DNA from: Leucobacter chromiireducens subsp. solipictus
GTDB taxonomy: Bacteria > Actinomycetota > Actinomycetes > Actinomycetales > Microbacteriaceae
Length of the DNA stretch: 64,000 bases
Assembly (NCBI RefSeq): GCF_016758195.1
Contig: NZ_QYAC01000001.1
Location: 657,423-721,422, forward strand
Direction of reading: 5' to 3'
Shown: positions 1-9,435 of the stretch, in pieces
Numbering within the stretch: position 1 is the first letter of the stretch
How the letters are laid out: each line of letters begins with the position of its first letter
Translations under genes and position numbers: made by a program
The notes under the pieces: model-generated
What the model saw: the letters and a program-made list of their open reading frames with translations, nothing else
Database searches by the model: none
What the model was told of the DNA's origin: nothing

Positions 1-799
1 GCATCATGCCGGGCTTCAGCGGATCCGCGATCCACAGGTGCGCCATGCTGGACTGTTGCTTCTGCAGCGGCTGGCCATACGTCGACAGCTTGTGCAGCGC
101 GCTCGCGAGCGCCTCCGGGTGCCGCGTCGTGAGCGCACCCGTCGCATCGGCGAGGTATTCGCGCTGGCGGGACACCGCGAGCTGCACCAGGCTCGCCACG
201 AGCGGGGCCACGAGCATCGCGACGAGGCCGAAGATCATGACGACCGGGTTGCCGTTGTTGTTATTGCGGCCGAAGAACGCCATGCGCACGAGCATGTCCG
301 CGATCATCCCGACCGCGACGACCAGGCCGTACACGATCATCGAGACGCGGATGTCGTAGTTGCGTACGTGTCCGAGCTCGTGCGCCATCACGCCCTCAAG
401 CTCCGAGTCCGTCATGAGATCGAGCAGCCCGGTGGTCGCGGCGACCATCGCGTGTTCGGGATCACGCCCCGTCGCAAACGCGTTGGGGGCGGGATCGTGC
501 ACGATGTAGACCTCGGGCATCGGCGTGCCCGTCGTGATCGCAAGGTTCTCCACGATCCGGTACAGGCGCGGATTGTCAGCCTCGGTGATGCGCTGCGCGC
601 CACTCATCGCAATGGCCTGCCGGCCGGCCATAAAGTACTGGATCAGGGCGTAGCCGAGCGATACCACCATGACGGTGATGACAATCCCGGGCGATTGGTA
701 GATTGCCGAGGCCAACCACCCGAGTCCACCGACGATGCCGATGAACAGCAGGACAATGAGGAAGCTATTGACCTTGTTGCGTCGTATGGCGCGGTACAC
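1..799 (-). CDS. M48-family membrane metalloprotease (HtpX-like), 3' end off window
   Basis: Zinc metalloprotease expected to degrade misfolded membrane proteins. From a GTG start preceded by GGAGG, 266 residues are visible. There are two N-terminal membrane segments (about residues 12-30 and 37-56), the HELGH zinc motif at residues 140-144 with a further Glu in REYLAD near residue 214, and a second hydrophobic stretch at about 153-205 with an NNNNG loop. HtpX proteins are about 290-300 residues, so only the C-terminus is missing beyond base 1. The start lies 12 bp after the lemA stop, so the two genes form an operon. This LemA/M48 pairing is common in bacteria. Confidence 0.9.
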   Translation of the reverse strand, partial: MYRAIRRNKVNSFLIVLLFIGIVGGLGWLASAIYQSPGIVITVMVVSLGYALIQYFMAGRQAIAMSGAQRITEADNPRLYRIVENLAITTGTPMPEVYIVHDPAPNAFATGRDPEHAMVAATTGLLDLMTDSELEGVMAHELGHVRNYDIRVSMIVYGLVVAVGMIADMLVRMAFFGRNNNNGNPVVMIFGLVAMLVAPLVASLVQLAVSRQREYLADATGALTTRHPEALASALHKLSTYGQPLQKQQSSMAHLWIADPLKPGMM

Positions 800-811
800 G
801 GTCCTCCGAGC

Positions 812-1381
812 TTAGAACTGGATGCGGGGCGGCTCGGAGATCGCGGCGACGTCCGACACCTCGAAGAAGTCGCGCTCCGTGAAGCCCATCCCGCGGGCGA
901 AGATGGTGTTGGGGAACACCTGAATCTTGGTGTTGTACTCCCGCACCCCACCGTTGAAGAACCGGCGCGATGCCTGGATCTTGTTTTCCGTGTCCACGAG
1001 TTCGCTCTGCAGCTGCAGGAAGTTCTGGCTCGCCTGGAGCTGCGGGTACGCCTCCGCCACGGCGAAGATGCTCTTCAGCGCGGACTGCATGTGGTTCTCT
1101 GCGAGCGAGGCCTCTGCCGGTCCCTGGGCGGAAATGGTCTCCGCGCGCGCCTTGGTGACCGAGTCGAACACGCTCTTCTCGTGCGCCGCGTACCCCTTGA
1201 CCGTCTCGATCAGCGAGGGGATCAGATCGGCCCGGCGCTTGAGCTGCACCGTGATGTCACTCCACGCCTCATCGACTCGGACGCGCAGCGTCACCAGAGA
1301 GTTGTACGTCGCCCAGACGTACACACCAAGAATCACGAGGACGCCGACGACAATCAGCGTGGCAATCAATCCACCAGACAT
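812..1381 (-). CDS. LemA family protein
   Basis: A 189-residue protein with one N-terminal membrane anchor (residues about 4-25) followed by the alpha-helical LemA domain. Conserved features are the ADLIPSLIETVKGYAAHE block and the LQLQSELVDTENKIQASRR block. Its biochemical role is not established, but it is repeatedly found beside M48 proteases, as here, where it is promoter-proximal. Full length for the family. Confidence 0.92.
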   Translation of the reverse strand: MSGGLIATLIVVGVLVILGVYVWATYNSLVTLRVRVDEAWSDITVQLKRRADLIPSLIETVKGYAAHEKSVFDSVTKARAETISAQGPAEASLAENHMQSALKSIFAVAEAYPQLQASQNFLQLQSELVDTENKIQASRRFFNGGVREYNTKIQVFPNTIFARGMGFTERDFFEVSDVAAISEPPRIQF

Positions 1382-1474
1382 ATGTGCATCCTATCCAGCA
1401 TTTCCATGAATCCGCTGAGATCGGTGGATCCGTGGCTTCGGGCCTGCGGCACCGCGCGTTCGGTGCCGCACGGG

Positions 1475-2815
1475 TCACTCCCCGAGCACCCGATCCAGAT
1501 ACGGATTCGTGAAGACTCGCGCCGGATCCAGCTCCGCGCGAACGGCCGCGAACCGTTCGAACTCTGGGTAGCGCTCCCGCAGCGCGTCCGCGTCGAGCGT
1601 GTGCATCTTGCCCCAGTGCGGTCGGCCACCGTGCGCGGCGAGGATCGCTTCGGCGTCCCGGAAATACCCGAGGTCCCGGTCGCGGTGGTAGCGGTGCACG
1701 GCGATGTATCCCGAGTCGCGGCCGTGCGCGGTGGAGAGTAGCAGCTCGTCGCCGCCCGCGGCGCGCACCTCGATCGGGAACGAGACGCGGTAGCGACGCC
1801 GCTCGATCATGGCGCGGAGCTCTCGCATCGTGTCCGCGACCTCCGCGAGGGGCACCGCGTACTCCATCTCGCGAAAGTGGACGCGCCGGTGCGTGACGAA
1901 CACCCGGTGTGACTCGTCGATGTAGCGGCGTCGGCTCGACAGCGTCTCCACGAATCGGTTGATTGCGGGGGTGGTGCGCGGGGCAAACGCGCCGAGGTTC
2001 ACGCACGCCCCGAACGCGAGGTTGTTCGCGAGTTCTTCGTCGACGAAGCGGGAGAGTTTCCCGAGCGGGGCACGCTCATGATCCAGCGGGAGCCGGGTGT
2101 TGGTCTTCGTGCGCACCGTATCCGTGTGCGGGAACCAGAAGAACTCGAAGTGGTCGGCGGCGCGGGAACGATCCTCGAACTCGGCGAGCACGAGGTCGAG
2201 CTGGTCCGGCGCTTCGTCGGCCTGCAGCAGGAACCGCGGCACGCACTGCAGGGTGACTTCGGTGACGATCCCCAGCGCCCCGAGACCGAGCGCCGCGGCG
2301 GGCAGGAGCTCCGCGTGGTGCGCCTCGTCGATCCGGATCGTGCGCCCCGTCCCGGTCACCAGCTCCACCCCGACAATGCCGGTCGCGATGCCGCCGAAGC
2401 CGAGACCCGTGCCGTGCGTCCCGGTCTGGGTGGCACCGGTGATGGACTGCCGATCGATATCGCCCATGTTCGGCAGCGCGAGGCCGAGCGGGCCGAGGAT
2501 CGCGGGGAGCTCCCACAGGCGCGTCCCGCCGCGGAGGGTCACCCGCCCGCGGGCCGGGTCCGCGGAGACCAGGCCACGCATCCGGTCCATGCTGAGCTGC
2601 ACGCCGTCGGTCGCCGCGATCCCGGTGAAACTGTGTGAGGCACCGATGGCCTTCACGGTGTGCCCGGTCTCCGCGGCACGCTGCACCGCGAGCGCCACCT
2701 GTTCCGTCGAGCGCGGGGCCAGCACCAGCGCCGGATCTGACGACTCTGTGCGCGCCCAGTTGTGCCAGCGCGGCGGCATGGCTCGGCGCGATCCTCGTTC
2801 GCTCACAGGAAGCAT
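1475..2815 (-). CDS. FAD-dependent sugar-lactone/alditol oxidase (D-arabinono-1,4-lactone oxidase family)
   Basis: 446 residues. An N-terminal FAD-binding PCMH-type domain (about 20-190) carries GASHSFTG, whose His61 aligns with the residue that covalently holds FAD in relatives. A C-terminal ALO domain ends with HWGK near residue 400, the family's active-site signature. The true sugar or polyol substrate cannot be read from the sequence. The ATG overlaps the last codons of the upstream deaminase gene and uses an RBS inside that gene, so translation is probably coupled. An in-frame ATG 12 codons later is a possible alternative start. Confidence 0.88.
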   Translation of the reverse strand: MLPVSERGSRRAMPPRWHNWARTESSDPALVLAPRSTEQVALAVQRAAETGHTVKAIGASHSFTGIAATDGVQLSMDRMRGLVSADPARGRVTLRGGTRLWELPAILGPLGLALPNMGDIDRQSITGATQTGTHGTGLGFGGIATGIVGVELVTGTGRTIRIDEAHHAELLPAAALGLGALGIVTEVTLQCVPRFLLQADEAPDQLDLVLAEFEDRSRAADHFEFFWFPHTDTVRTKTNTRLPLDHERAPLGKLSRFVDEELANNLAFGACVNLGAFAPRTTPAINRFVETLSSRRRYIDESHRVFVTHRRVHFREMEYAVPLAEVADTMRELRAMIERRRYRVSFPIEVRAAGGDELLLSTAHGRDSGYIAVHRYHRDRDLGYFRDAEAILAAHGGRPHWGKMHTLDADALRERYPEFERFAAVRAELDPARVFTNPYLDRVLGE

Positions 2816-4053
2816 TTCCCCTCACCTCGGTAGCTCAGCACGGGATCCCCCGCGGTTCCATCGGCCCCCACGGGCACCAGCTCAGTGGTGTGCTCCAGCG
2901 GTTCTCCCGCCTTCGTGTGGCGCAGCCACACCCGGTCGCCCACGTGCAACGCTCGGGCCGTCGCCCCGCGCACCGGGGTCTGCACCTCCCCCGCGCCCTC
3001 GCGCGCCTCGTAGCTGAGCCCCGCGGGCCACACGGGTCGGGGCAGCCGATCCGGCGCGGCGGGCCCCGAGGCGATCCAGCCGCCCCCGAGCAACGTCGCC
3101 CGATCCGGCGTCGGTTTCCGCACCACGTCCAGGGCGAAGGCCAGCGCCGGCGCGACCGTGAACGCGCGGTAGCCGTCGAACAGGTGCGGGCCGTAGAGCC
3201 CGCTGCCCGCGGCGACCTCCGTGATCGCGGCTTCCGCGGCGGTCCGCTCGATCGACCCGGTCCCGCCGCCGTTCACGAACTCCAACTCGGCAACGTCCCG
3301 CACCGCCGCCACCGCGGCCCCACGCCGCTCCGCGAGCTCCGCGCCGCTCACCCGCTGCATGGTCCGCAGCAGCGCCGCCTCGGCGGGGTTCGCCGCGCGA
3401 TCCCCCACCCCGGCGATCTGGGCTTCGTACGCCATCACCCCGACCAGCCGGAACCCCGGCCGCGCCACCACGCGGCGGGCGAGATCTCGCAGCTGCTCAG
3501 GGGTGTGGATCGGAGAGCGACGCACGCCGACGTGCCCGAGCGCTCGGCTCCGCCACGAGGCGTCGAAGTCCAGGCACACGCGAATATGCGCGCGAGATCC
3601 CGGCGCGACCGCGGCGTCGATGAGGTCGAGCTGTTCCTCGCTGTCCACCATCACCGTGACGCGGGCGGCGAGCTCCGCTGACTCCCCCAGCCGGCGCAGC
3701 CCGCTCCGGTCCGCGCTCGGGTACGCCACCACCACGTCGTCGATCGTCTCGGCCAGCCACAGCGCCTCGGCCACGGTGTAGGCGAGCACGCCCCGAAACC
3801 CGGGGAGCGCGAGCACCGCCTCGAGCACGGCGCGGGAGCGCACCGATTTGCTCGCCACGCGGATCGGGATCCCGCCCGCGCGGCGCCGTAGATCGTCAGC
3901 GTTGCGACGGAGCGCCGGCACGCTCAACGCGACCACCGGCGCCGGCCGATCCCGCGTCGCGGCATCGATTCCGGCCCAGTACCGATTCGGGTCGCCCCAC
4001 GGGGCCCGTCCGGCGGCCGCGACGGTGTCGGCCCCGGTCACATCGAAAGTCAT
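2803..4053 (-). CDS. PLP-dependent amino acid deaminase/aldolase (alanine racemase N-domain, DSD1/D-threonine-aldolase-like)
   Basis: 416 residues. A fold-type III PLP barrel has the cofactor lysine in VASKS at residue 69, and a C-terminal beta domain matches D-serine dehydratase/D-threonine aldolase-like proteins. The C-terminal RHTKAGEPLEH region sits where relatives bind a metal ion. The ATG at 4053 is preferred; a further in-frame start lies 14 codons upstream. Its 3' end overlaps the flavoprotein oxidase gene by 13 bp. A role in D-amino acid breakdown is likely from the family but not proven. Confidence 0.8.
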   Translation of the reverse strand: MTFDVTGADTVAAAGRAPWGDPNRYWAGIDAATRDRPAPVVALSVPALRRNADDLRRRAGGIPIRVASKSVRSRAVLEAVLALPGFRGVLAYTVAEALWLAETIDDVVVAYPSADRSGLRRLGESAELAARVTVMVDSEEQLDLIDAAVAPGSRAHIRVCLDFDASWRSRALGHVGVRRSPIHTPEQLRDLARRVVARPGFRLVGVMAYEAQIAGVGDRAANPAEAALLRTMQRVSGAELAERRGAAVAAVRDVAELEFVNGGGTGSIERTAAEAAITEVAAGSGLYGPHLFDGYRAFTVAPALAFALDVVRKPTPDRATLLGGGWIASGPAAPDRLPRPVWPAGLSYEAREGAGEVQTPVRGATARALHVGDRVWLRHTKAGEPLEHTTELVPVGADGTAGDPVLSYRGEGKCFL

Positions 4054-4131
4054 ACCCGCAGTGTATGCCGCAGCCGTTCCTGAGACGGCACACACGCGCG
4101 GGCGCTGCGCGCCGCGAAACGCCCCCGCGCG

Positions 4132-4284
4132 CTATGACGCGTCGCGGAGCGCAGCGTCGACCTCGGCTTGCCAGGCTCGCCGTGCCGCCGCGCGCCGGGC
4201 GCGCCACGCCCGGACCCGAAGCCAGAGCCCGAGCACCACGGCCCCGAGCACGAGCAGCAGGAGCAGGATCTTCGCAAACGTCAC
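4132..4284 (-). CDS. Small single-pass membrane protein, 50 aa
   Basis: A GTG-started reading frame closed upstream by an in-frame TAG. It encodes a very hydrophobic segment (residues about 4-21, rich in Leu/Val) followed by an Arg/Ala-rich basic helix and an acidic end. This is the usual layout of small N-out membrane proteins with a cytoplasmic basic tail. Third-position GC is high, as in neighbouring genes. Function unknown. It lies 78 bp upstream of the deaminase start in the same direction. Confidence 0.5.
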   Translation of the reverse strand: MTFAKILLLLLVLGAVVLGLWLRVRAWRARRAAARRAWQAEVDAALRDAS

Positions 4285-4455
4285 GCGTGCAGCCTAGCGG
4301 CTTCGGGCCGGGCCGCACGCACCCCGCCTCTACCGGGGGCCACGAGTCGATACCAGACTGTGATGTCCGGGGCTCCGCTGCGGCACATCGAGCCCACCAG
4401 GGCGGTCGAGCGCGACGTCCCCGGCACCCGCGGCACCGCTCGGCGGTCCCCACGG

Positions 4456-4485
4456 TTGACCCGGGACACCGGCACCGCATACCGT
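4456..4485 (+). promoter_or_regulatory. Candidate sigma-A-type promoter of the amino acid ABC operon
   Basis: TTGACC at 4456 and TACCGT at 4480 are separated by 18 bp. The -10 lies 36 bp before the TTG start of the binding protein. Both hexamers fit actinobacterial housekeeping promoters (TTGAC and TAnnnT). Confidence 0.45.
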
Positions 4486-4521
4486 GGCACCGGGGGGCCA
4501 CGCTAGTGAAAGGCCGCAGAG

Positions 4522-5370
4522 TTGCTGCACCTATCTCGCACCCGACCATCGTCCATATTTCCCGCGGCCGCAGCCGTCCTCGCGCTCGCTGCCGGGCTCA
4601 TCGGCTGCTCCACGACCGCGTCTGACACGGCAGATGCGGGCCCGGAACCCGACACCTCGGGGCTCGCCGACTCCTACACCGTCGCCACCGACAACTCGTT
4701 TGTCCCGTTCGCGTTCGACCGTGACGGCGCACACGTCGGATTCGACGTCGACCTCATCACCGCGATCGCCGAAGAGGTCGGGTTCGAGATGCGACTCGAG
4801 ACCACGAACTTCGACGGCATCATCCCCGGCCTGCAAACCGGGGCGTTCGACCTCGCCATCGCCGGCATCACGATCACCGAGGAGCGCCGCGCCACGGTCG
4901 ACTTCTCTGACCCGTACTACCGTTCCGGCATCATCGTGGGCGTGCCCGTCGCGTCGACGGACATCCTCGGCGTCGCGGATCTCGCCGGGCGCACCGTCTC
5001 AACTCGGCTCGGCTCGGCTCCGCTCGAATACCTCACGGAGCACGTCCCGACCGCCACCCCGCTCCCCTATGAGCAGCTCGACCAGGTGTATCTCGCCGTC
5101 GAGGGCGGCACCGCCGACGCGGTGCTCTACGACGCCCCGAACGTCGAGTACTACATCAGCACGCAGGGTTCCGGCAAGCTGAAGACCGTGGGCGACCTGC
5201 TCGAAGCGCAGGAGTACGGCATCGCGGTGTCCCAGGGCAACGAGGACCTCCTCGCGGCCGTCAACGAAGCGCTCGCAACCCTCATCGCGGACGGCCGCTA
5301 CGCCGAGATCTCCGAGACCTGGTTCGGTGAGGTGCCGCCGTGGCTCGACGAGCTCGGGACGCTCGAGTGA
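4522..5370 (+). CDS. Amino acid ABC transporter substrate-binding lipoprotein
   Basis: 282 residues. The signal peptide ends in a lipobox (LIGC, Cys29), then a low-complexity Thr/Asp linker and a family 3 solute-binding domain (about 50-280) with GFDVDL, FDGIIPGLQTGAFDLAIAG and ERRATVDFSDPYY. It should capture a polar or basic amino acid outside the cell and deliver it to the downstream permease. The TTG start is chosen because AAAGG lies about 9 bp upstream and the signal peptide begins immediately. First gene of a three-gene operon. Confidence 0.92.
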   Translation: MLHLSRTRPSSIFPAAAAVLALAAGLIGCSTTASDTADAGPEPDTSGLADSYTVATDNSFVPFAFDRDGAHVGFDVDLITAIAEEVGFEMRLETTNFDGIIPGLQTGAFDLAIAGITITEERRATVDFSDPYYRSGIIVGVPVASTDILGVADLAGRTVSTRLGSAPLEYLTEHVPTATPLPYEQLDQVYLAVEGGTADAVLYDAPNVEYYISTQGSGKLKTVGDLLEAQEYGIAVSQGNEDLLAAVNEALATLIADGRYAEISETWFGEVPPWLDELGTLE

Positions 5371-5436
5371 TCGCGGGCGCACCCGGCCGGGCGGGCGCAC
5401 CAGCGCCCCCGCCCGGCCACCCCGGCGAGGAGTCGC

Positions 5437-6105
5437 ATGCACGCGTTCGCACGATTTGATTGGGCCGGGGTCGTCCAGTTCCTCCCCGCGCTCGCGACCG
5501 GACTCGGCTACACCCTGCTCGTGTCCGTGGTCGGGCTCGCGATCGGTTTCACCCTCGGCGCGGTTGCCGGGCTCGGGCGACTGAGCCGGATCCGGCCGGT
5601 CGCCTGGCTCAGTATCGCGTACATTGAGGTGTTCCGGGGCACCCCCGTGCTCGTGCAAGCGATCTGGATCTACTTCGCGCTGCCCCTGCTCATCGGGTAC
5701 ACCTTCCCGTCCCTCGTGGCAGGCATCATCGTGATCGGCCTGAACTCCGGGGCCTACATCGCGGAGATCGTGCGCGGTGCCGTGCAGTCGATCTCTCGCG
5801 GCCAGACCGAGGCCGGGCGCTCGCTCGGCATGTCCCGCGGACAGACCGCGCGGCACGTCGTCTGGCCGCAAGCATTCCGCCGCATGATCCCGCCGCTCGG
5901 CAACCAGTTCATCATCAGCATCAAGGACACGTCGCTGCTCTCGGTGATCCTCGTCCCCGAGCTCATCTTCCAGGGCCGCCTGATCGCCGCCAGCCACTTC
6001 AACGCGGTCGAGATCTACACGACCGTCGCGGCCTTCTACCTCGTGATCACGCTGACCCTGTCCCGGCTCCTCACCGTGATCGAACGCAGAATGGACCACC
6101 CATGA
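5437..6105 (+). CDS. Amino acid ABC transporter permease (HisM/GlnP type)
   Basis: 222 residues with five to six membrane segments. The cytoplasmic EAA loop reads [24 protein letters not shown], the contact site for the ATPase. GGCGAGGAG lies just upstream of the ATG. Its stop overlaps the ATP-binding gene by 4 bp (ATGA), indicating coupled translation. As the only permease in the operon it probably forms a homodimer. Confidence 0.93.
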   Translation: MHAFARFDWAGVVQFLPALATGLGYTLLVSVVGLAIGFTLGAVAGLGRLSRIRPVAWLSIAYIEVFRGTPVLVQAIWIYFALPLLIGYTFPSLVAGIIVIGLNSGAYIAEIVRGAVQSISRGQTEAGRSLGMSRGQTARHVVWPQAFRRMIPPLGNQFIISIKDTSLLSVILVPELIFQGRLIAASHFNAVEIYTTVAAFYLVITLTLSRLLTVIERRMDHP

Positions 6106-6836
6106 TCCCCATCATCGAGACGCGGGGGCTCCGCAAATCCTTTGGCTCCGCGGACGTGCTCCGCGGCATCGACCTCGCCGTCGCGCCCTCCGAGGTGGTG
6201 TGCGTGATCGGCCCCTCCGGCTCGGGGAAGAGTACCCTGCTGCGGTGCCTGAACCGGCTCGAACGCGCGACTGCGGGGACCGTGACGGTGGACGGGACGG
6301 AGCTGACCGCGCCGCGGGTGGACCTGGACGCCGTGCGCACCGAGATCGGCATGGTGTTTCAGCAGTTCAATCTCTTCCCACACCGCACCGCGATCCAGAA
6401 CGTCGCGCTCGCCCCCCGCGTGGTGCGCCGGATCGGGCGGGCCGCCGCCCTAGATCGCGCGCGGTCGCTCCTCGCCAAGGTGGGGCTGGCCGAGCGGGCC
6501 GACGCGTACCCGGCGGCCCTCTCGGGTGGGCAGCAGCAGCGCGTCGCCATCGCCCGCGCGCTCGCGATGGAACCGAAGATCCTGCTGTTCGACGAGCCCA
6601 CCTCCGCGCTCGACCCGGAGCTCGTGGGCGAGGTTCTCGAGGTCATGCAGAACCTCGCGGAGGAGGGAATGACCATGGTCGTGGTCACCCACGAGATGGG
6701 CTTCGCCCGCCGCGTCGCCGACCGGGTCCTGTTTATGGACGACGGCGTCATCGTCGAGTCCGGCCCCCCGGAACGGGTATTCGAGGCGCCCGAGCGTGAG
6801 CGCACCCGCGATTTCCTGCGCCAGGTGACCGGCTAG
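6102..6836 (+). CDS. Amino acid ABC transporter ATP-binding protein (GlnQ/HisP type)
   Basis: 244 residues with all ABC motifs. Walker A is GPSGSGKST (about 37-45), followed by the Q-loop QQFNLFPH, signature LSGGQQQR, Walker [13 protein letters not shown] and switch VTHEMGFA. Length and the [14 protein letters not shown] blocks match polar amino acid importers. Last gene of the operon; the tRNA gene begins 53 bp downstream. Confidence 0.95.
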   Translation: MIPIIETRGLRKSFGSADVLRGIDLAVAPSEVVCVIGPSGSGKSTLLRCLNRLERATAGTVTVDGTELTAPRVDLDAVRTEIGMVFQQFNLFPHRTAIQNVALAPRVVRRIGRAAALDRARSLLAKVGLAERADAYPAALSGGQQQRVAIARALAMEPKILLFDEPTSALDPELVGEVLEVMQNLAEEGMTMVVVTHEMGFARRVADRVLFMDDGVIVESGPPERVFEAPERERTRDFLRQVTG

Positions 6837-6889
6837 CGCGCCCGCGGGCGCGGCTCTCGGTGCTTCGAGTGTGGGAGTATGGTCCGCAG

Positions 6890-6963
6890 CCCCCCATAGC
6901 CCAACCGGCAGAGGCAGTCGACTTAAAATCGATTCAGTCTGGGTTCGAATCCCAGTGGGGGGA
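6890..6963 (+). tRNA. tRNA with UAA anticodon and short (class I) variable loop; nominally tRNA-Leu(UAA)
   Basis: The cloverleaf can be folded by hand. Acceptor stem is 6890-6896 with 6956-6962 (six C:G and one A:T). D-stem is 6899-6901 with 6913-6915. Anticodon stem is 6917-6921 with 6929-6933, loop CTTAAAA, anticodon TAA at 6924-6926. Variable loop is TCAGT (6934-6938). T-stem is 6939-6943 with 6951-6955, loop TTCGAAT. Discriminator is A6963. CCA is not encoded. A UAA anticodon predicts leucine (UUA), but bacterial tRNA-Leu normally has a long variable arm, which is absent, so its aminoacylation identity is uncertain. Confidence 0.85.
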
Positions 6964-7031
6964 CGCTGTATTCCTGGTGACGCGCCCGTTCAGGAGAGCC
7001 AGCCTGCGACAACGTGCCGTCACGTCGGCGT

Positions 7032-7343
7032 TTATTCGGCGTTCCGGCTCCCGCTTTCGCGGCGGAGCCGCCAGTTGTGCACGCCGATCACCCCCACCAT
7101 GACCCCGACGGCGAGGGCGTAGAGCACGATCGGCCAGTACCGTTGTCCCGCCGCCATGAACATGCCGCTGAAGATCACGCAGCCGCTCCCCGCGGCGAGC
7201 CACCAGGTGTACGCGGCGGGCACGTGCGCCGCCCGTCGCCACATCGATACCCGCTGTCCTCGGTTTGCGCGGACCAGGAGGACCGCAGATCCCGCGGCGA
7301 GCAAACTTCCGAGGCCCGCGAGGATCCAGCCGATCACGTGCAT
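7032..7343 (-). CDS. Small integral membrane protein, unknown function
   Basis: 103 residues from the ATG at 7343 (MHVIGW). Three predicted membrane helices (about 3-22, 41-60, 65-85) are followed by a basic Arg-rich tail. An in-frame start 12 codons upstream exists but would put Cys/Trp residues before the first helix. No recognised domain. It stands alone between the tRNA and the pckG terminator, reading towards the tRNA. Confidence 0.6.
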   Translation of the reverse strand: MHVIGWILAGLGSLLAAGSAVLLVRANRGQRVSMWRRAAHVPAAYTWWLAAGSGCVIFSGMFMAAGQRYWPIVLYALAVGVMVGVIGVHNWRLRRESGSRNAE

Positions 7344-7399
7344 ACCGTCCAGCCCAGCAGGCCAGCAGGTGCCTGTCAAGCGGTGTCCGGTGGAAAAGA

Positions 7400-7435
7400 G
7401 TAAGCCCCGTCGTTGGGCAGAACGACGGGGCTTAC
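7400..7435. terminator. Strong hairpin terminator between pckG and the small membrane protein
   Basis: Perfect 15-bp stem (7400-7414 with 7421-7435) around a 6-nt loop. It lies 31 bp after the pckG stop and would terminate pckG transcription. As a near-symmetric hairpin it may work in both directions. Confidence 0.8.
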
Positions 7436-7466
7436 GGACTGTGAGGCGCCTGAGCGGCGCCGGGCG

Positions 7467-9314
7467 CTACGCGCTCAGGCGTGCGCGGAGACCCGCGAGC
7501 TGCTCCTGCAGTGCCGCGGGGATCCGGTCACCGAACTGGGCGAAGAACTCCTCGGTCAGGTCGGCCTCGGCGAGCCACGAACTCGGATCGATCGCGAAGA
7601 GTTCGGCAAGGTCGGCCTCGGGGACTTCGATCCCGTCGAGGTTGAGCTCGCCCTCGGCGGGAACGGTGCCGATCGCGGTCTCGCGGCCGGTGACCTCGCC
7701 CTGAACGCTGCGGATCACCCAGTCGATGACGCGGGAGTTCTCGCCGAATCCGGGCCACAGGAAGCGGCCGTCGTCGCCCTTGCGGAACCAGTTGACCTGG
7801 AAGATCTTCGGCGCGTTGTCGCCGAGCGTCTTGCCCATCTCGAGCCAGTGGCCCCAGTAGTCGGCCATGTTGTAGCCGCAGAACGGGAGCATTGCGAACG
7901 GGTCGCGGCGCAGTTCACCCACGGTGCCCTCCTGCGCGGCCGTCTTCTCCGAGGAGATCGTGGCACCGACGAACACGCCGTGATCCCACGACAGCGACTG
8001 CGCGACAAGCGGCACGTTGGTCGCGCGGCGGCCACCGAACAGGATCGCGTCGAGCGGCACGCCGTCCTGCTCGTACCAGTCCTGCGCGAGGGTCGGGGTC
8101 TGCTGGATCGGCACCGTGAACCGGGAGTTCGGGTGCGCGGCGACGCGGCCCGACTCCGGGGTCCACTCGTTGCCCTGCCAGTCGATCAGGTGCTCGGGGA
8201 CCTCGTCGGTCTTGCCCTCCCACCACACGTCGCCATCGTCGGTCAGCGCCACGTTCGTGTAGATCGTGTTGCCCCAGAGGGTCTCCATGGCGACCGGGTT
8301 CGTCGACTCGCCCGTGCCCGGTGCCACGCCGAAGAAGCCGGCCTCGGGGTTGATCGCGTACAGACGCCCGTCGGTGCCGGGGCGAAGCCAGGCGATGTCG
8401 TCGCCGATGGTCTCGACCTTCCACCCCGGGATGGTGGGCTGGAGCATCGCGAGGTTCGTCTTGCCGCAGGCCGAGGGGAACGCGGCAGAGATGTGGTACG
8501 CCGTATTCGTGTTGGTGTCCGTGAGCTTCAGGAGCAGCATGTGCTCGGCGAGCCAGCCCTCGTTCTTGCCCATGACGCTCGCAATACGCAGCGCGAAGCA
8601 CTTCTTCGAGAGCAGCGCGTTGCCGCCGTATCCGGAACCGAACGACCACACCTCGAGCGTGTCCGGGAAGTGCGTGATGTACTTCGTGTCGTTGCAGGGC
8701 CACGCGTCATCGTCCTGGCCGGCCTCGAGCGGAGCACCAACGGAGTGGACGGTGCGCACCCACTCGCTGCCGGGCGTAATGCCGTCGAGGGCGGTCTGGC
8801 CCATGCGGGTCATGATGCGCATGTTGAGCACCGCGTAGGGCGAATCGGTGATCTCGATGCCGAGCTGCGTGATCGCGCCGCCCACCGGGCCCATCGAGAA
8901 CGGCACGACGTACATGGTCCGGCCGCGCATGACGCCGTCGAACAGCGGCATGAGCTCGGCCTTCATCGCGTCCGGGGCCACCCAGTTGTTCGTGGGGCCG
9001 GCGTCCGCTTCGTCCTCGGAGCAGATGAAGGTGCGGTCCTCGACGCGCGCCACATCGGCCGGGTGCGAGCGGGCCAGGAAACTCCCGGGGCGCAGATCCT
9101 TGTTGAGCGGGATCAGGGTCCCCGCCTCAACCATCTCGGAGGTGATGCGGTTCCACTCGTCCTGGGAACCGGTGCACCACACCACGGCGTCCGGCTTCGT
9201 GAGCTCCGCGACCTCGGTCACCCACTGCAGGATTTCCGGATTGGTCGTGGTGGCTTCCGCGGCTACGAGGTCAGAAATCGACTGCGCGGCCTCGACGGTC
9301 TGGCTGATGCCCAT
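7467..9314 (-). CDS. pckG: Phosphoenolpyruvate carboxykinase (GTP)
   Basis: 615 residues, the usual length for the GTP-dependent enzyme. It converts oxaloacetate + GTP to phosphoenolpyruvate + CO2 + GDP, the first committed step of gluconeogenesis. The kinase-1a loop [13 protein letters not shown] with the reactive Cys is intact, as are PFSMGPVGG and the DDIAWLRPG metal/nucleotide region. The start has GAGGAG upstream. It is divergent from the RamB-type regulator across 121 bp, consistent with control by carbon source. Confidence 0.97.
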   Translation of the reverse strand: MGISQTVEAAQSISDLVAAEATTTNPEILQWVTEVAELTKPDAVVWCTGSQDEWNRITSEMVEAGTLIPLNKDLRPGSFLARSHPADVARVEDRTFICSEDEADAGPTNNWVAPDAMKAELMPLFDGVMRGRTMYVVPFSMGPVGGAITQLGIEITDSPYAVLNMRIMTRMGQTALDGITPGSEWVRTVHSVGAPLEAGQDDDAWPCNDTKYITHFPDTLEVWSFGSGYGGNALLSKKCFALRIASVMGKNEGWLAEHMLLLKLTDTNTNTAYHISAAFPSACGKTNLAMLQPTIPGWKVETIGDDIAWLRPGTDGRLYAINPEAGFFGVAPGTGESTNPVAMETLWGNTIYTNVALTDDGDVWWEGKTDEVPEHLIDWQGNEWTPESGRVAAHPNSRFTVPIQQTPTLAQDWYEQDGVPLDAILFGGRRATNVPLVAQSLSWDHGVFVGATISSEKTAAQEGTVGELRRDPFAMLPFCGYNMADYWGHWLEMGKTLGDNAPKIFQVNWFRKGDDGRFLWPGFGENSRVIDWVIRSVQGEVTGRETAIGTVPAEGELNLDGIEVPEADLAELFAIDPSSWLAEADLTEEFFAQFGDRIPAALQEQLAGLRARLSA

Positions 9315-9384
9315 GCGTGCTCCTCAGGATCACTCTGGTGAAGAATCGGTGACATCTCCATTCTGGAGAACAAATTCACCCCAA

Positions 9385-9395
9385 GTTTACCAAAC
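9385..9395. promoter_or_regulatory. Candidate operator in the pckG/ramB intergenic region
   Basis: GTTTACCAAAC is an inverted repeat (GTTT-N3-AAAC) in the AT-richer 121-bp gap between the divergent genes, a sensible place for a regulator to control both. It does not match a consensus I can name with certainty. Confidence 0.3.
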
Positions 9396-9423
9396 CCACT
9401 GTAAATTTTCGGGATTTTTGCCG

Positions 9424-9429
9424 TATTGT
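9424..9429 (+). promoter_or_regulatory. Possible -10 box giving a leaderless ramB-like mRNA
   Basis: TATTGT ends 6 bp before the ATG at 9436, and no Shine-Dalgarno-like sequence lies between. That spacing would place the transcription start at or within a base or two of the A of the start codon. The -35 region is poor (TGTAAA near 9400). Confidence 0.4.
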
Positions 9430-9435
9430 CAAGTT

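Noticed and set aside
8848..9435. N-terminal extension of the RamB-like regulator into pckG
   Set aside because: It is antisense to conserved pckG codons and lies before the conserved helix-turn-helix; ATG 9436 is natural.
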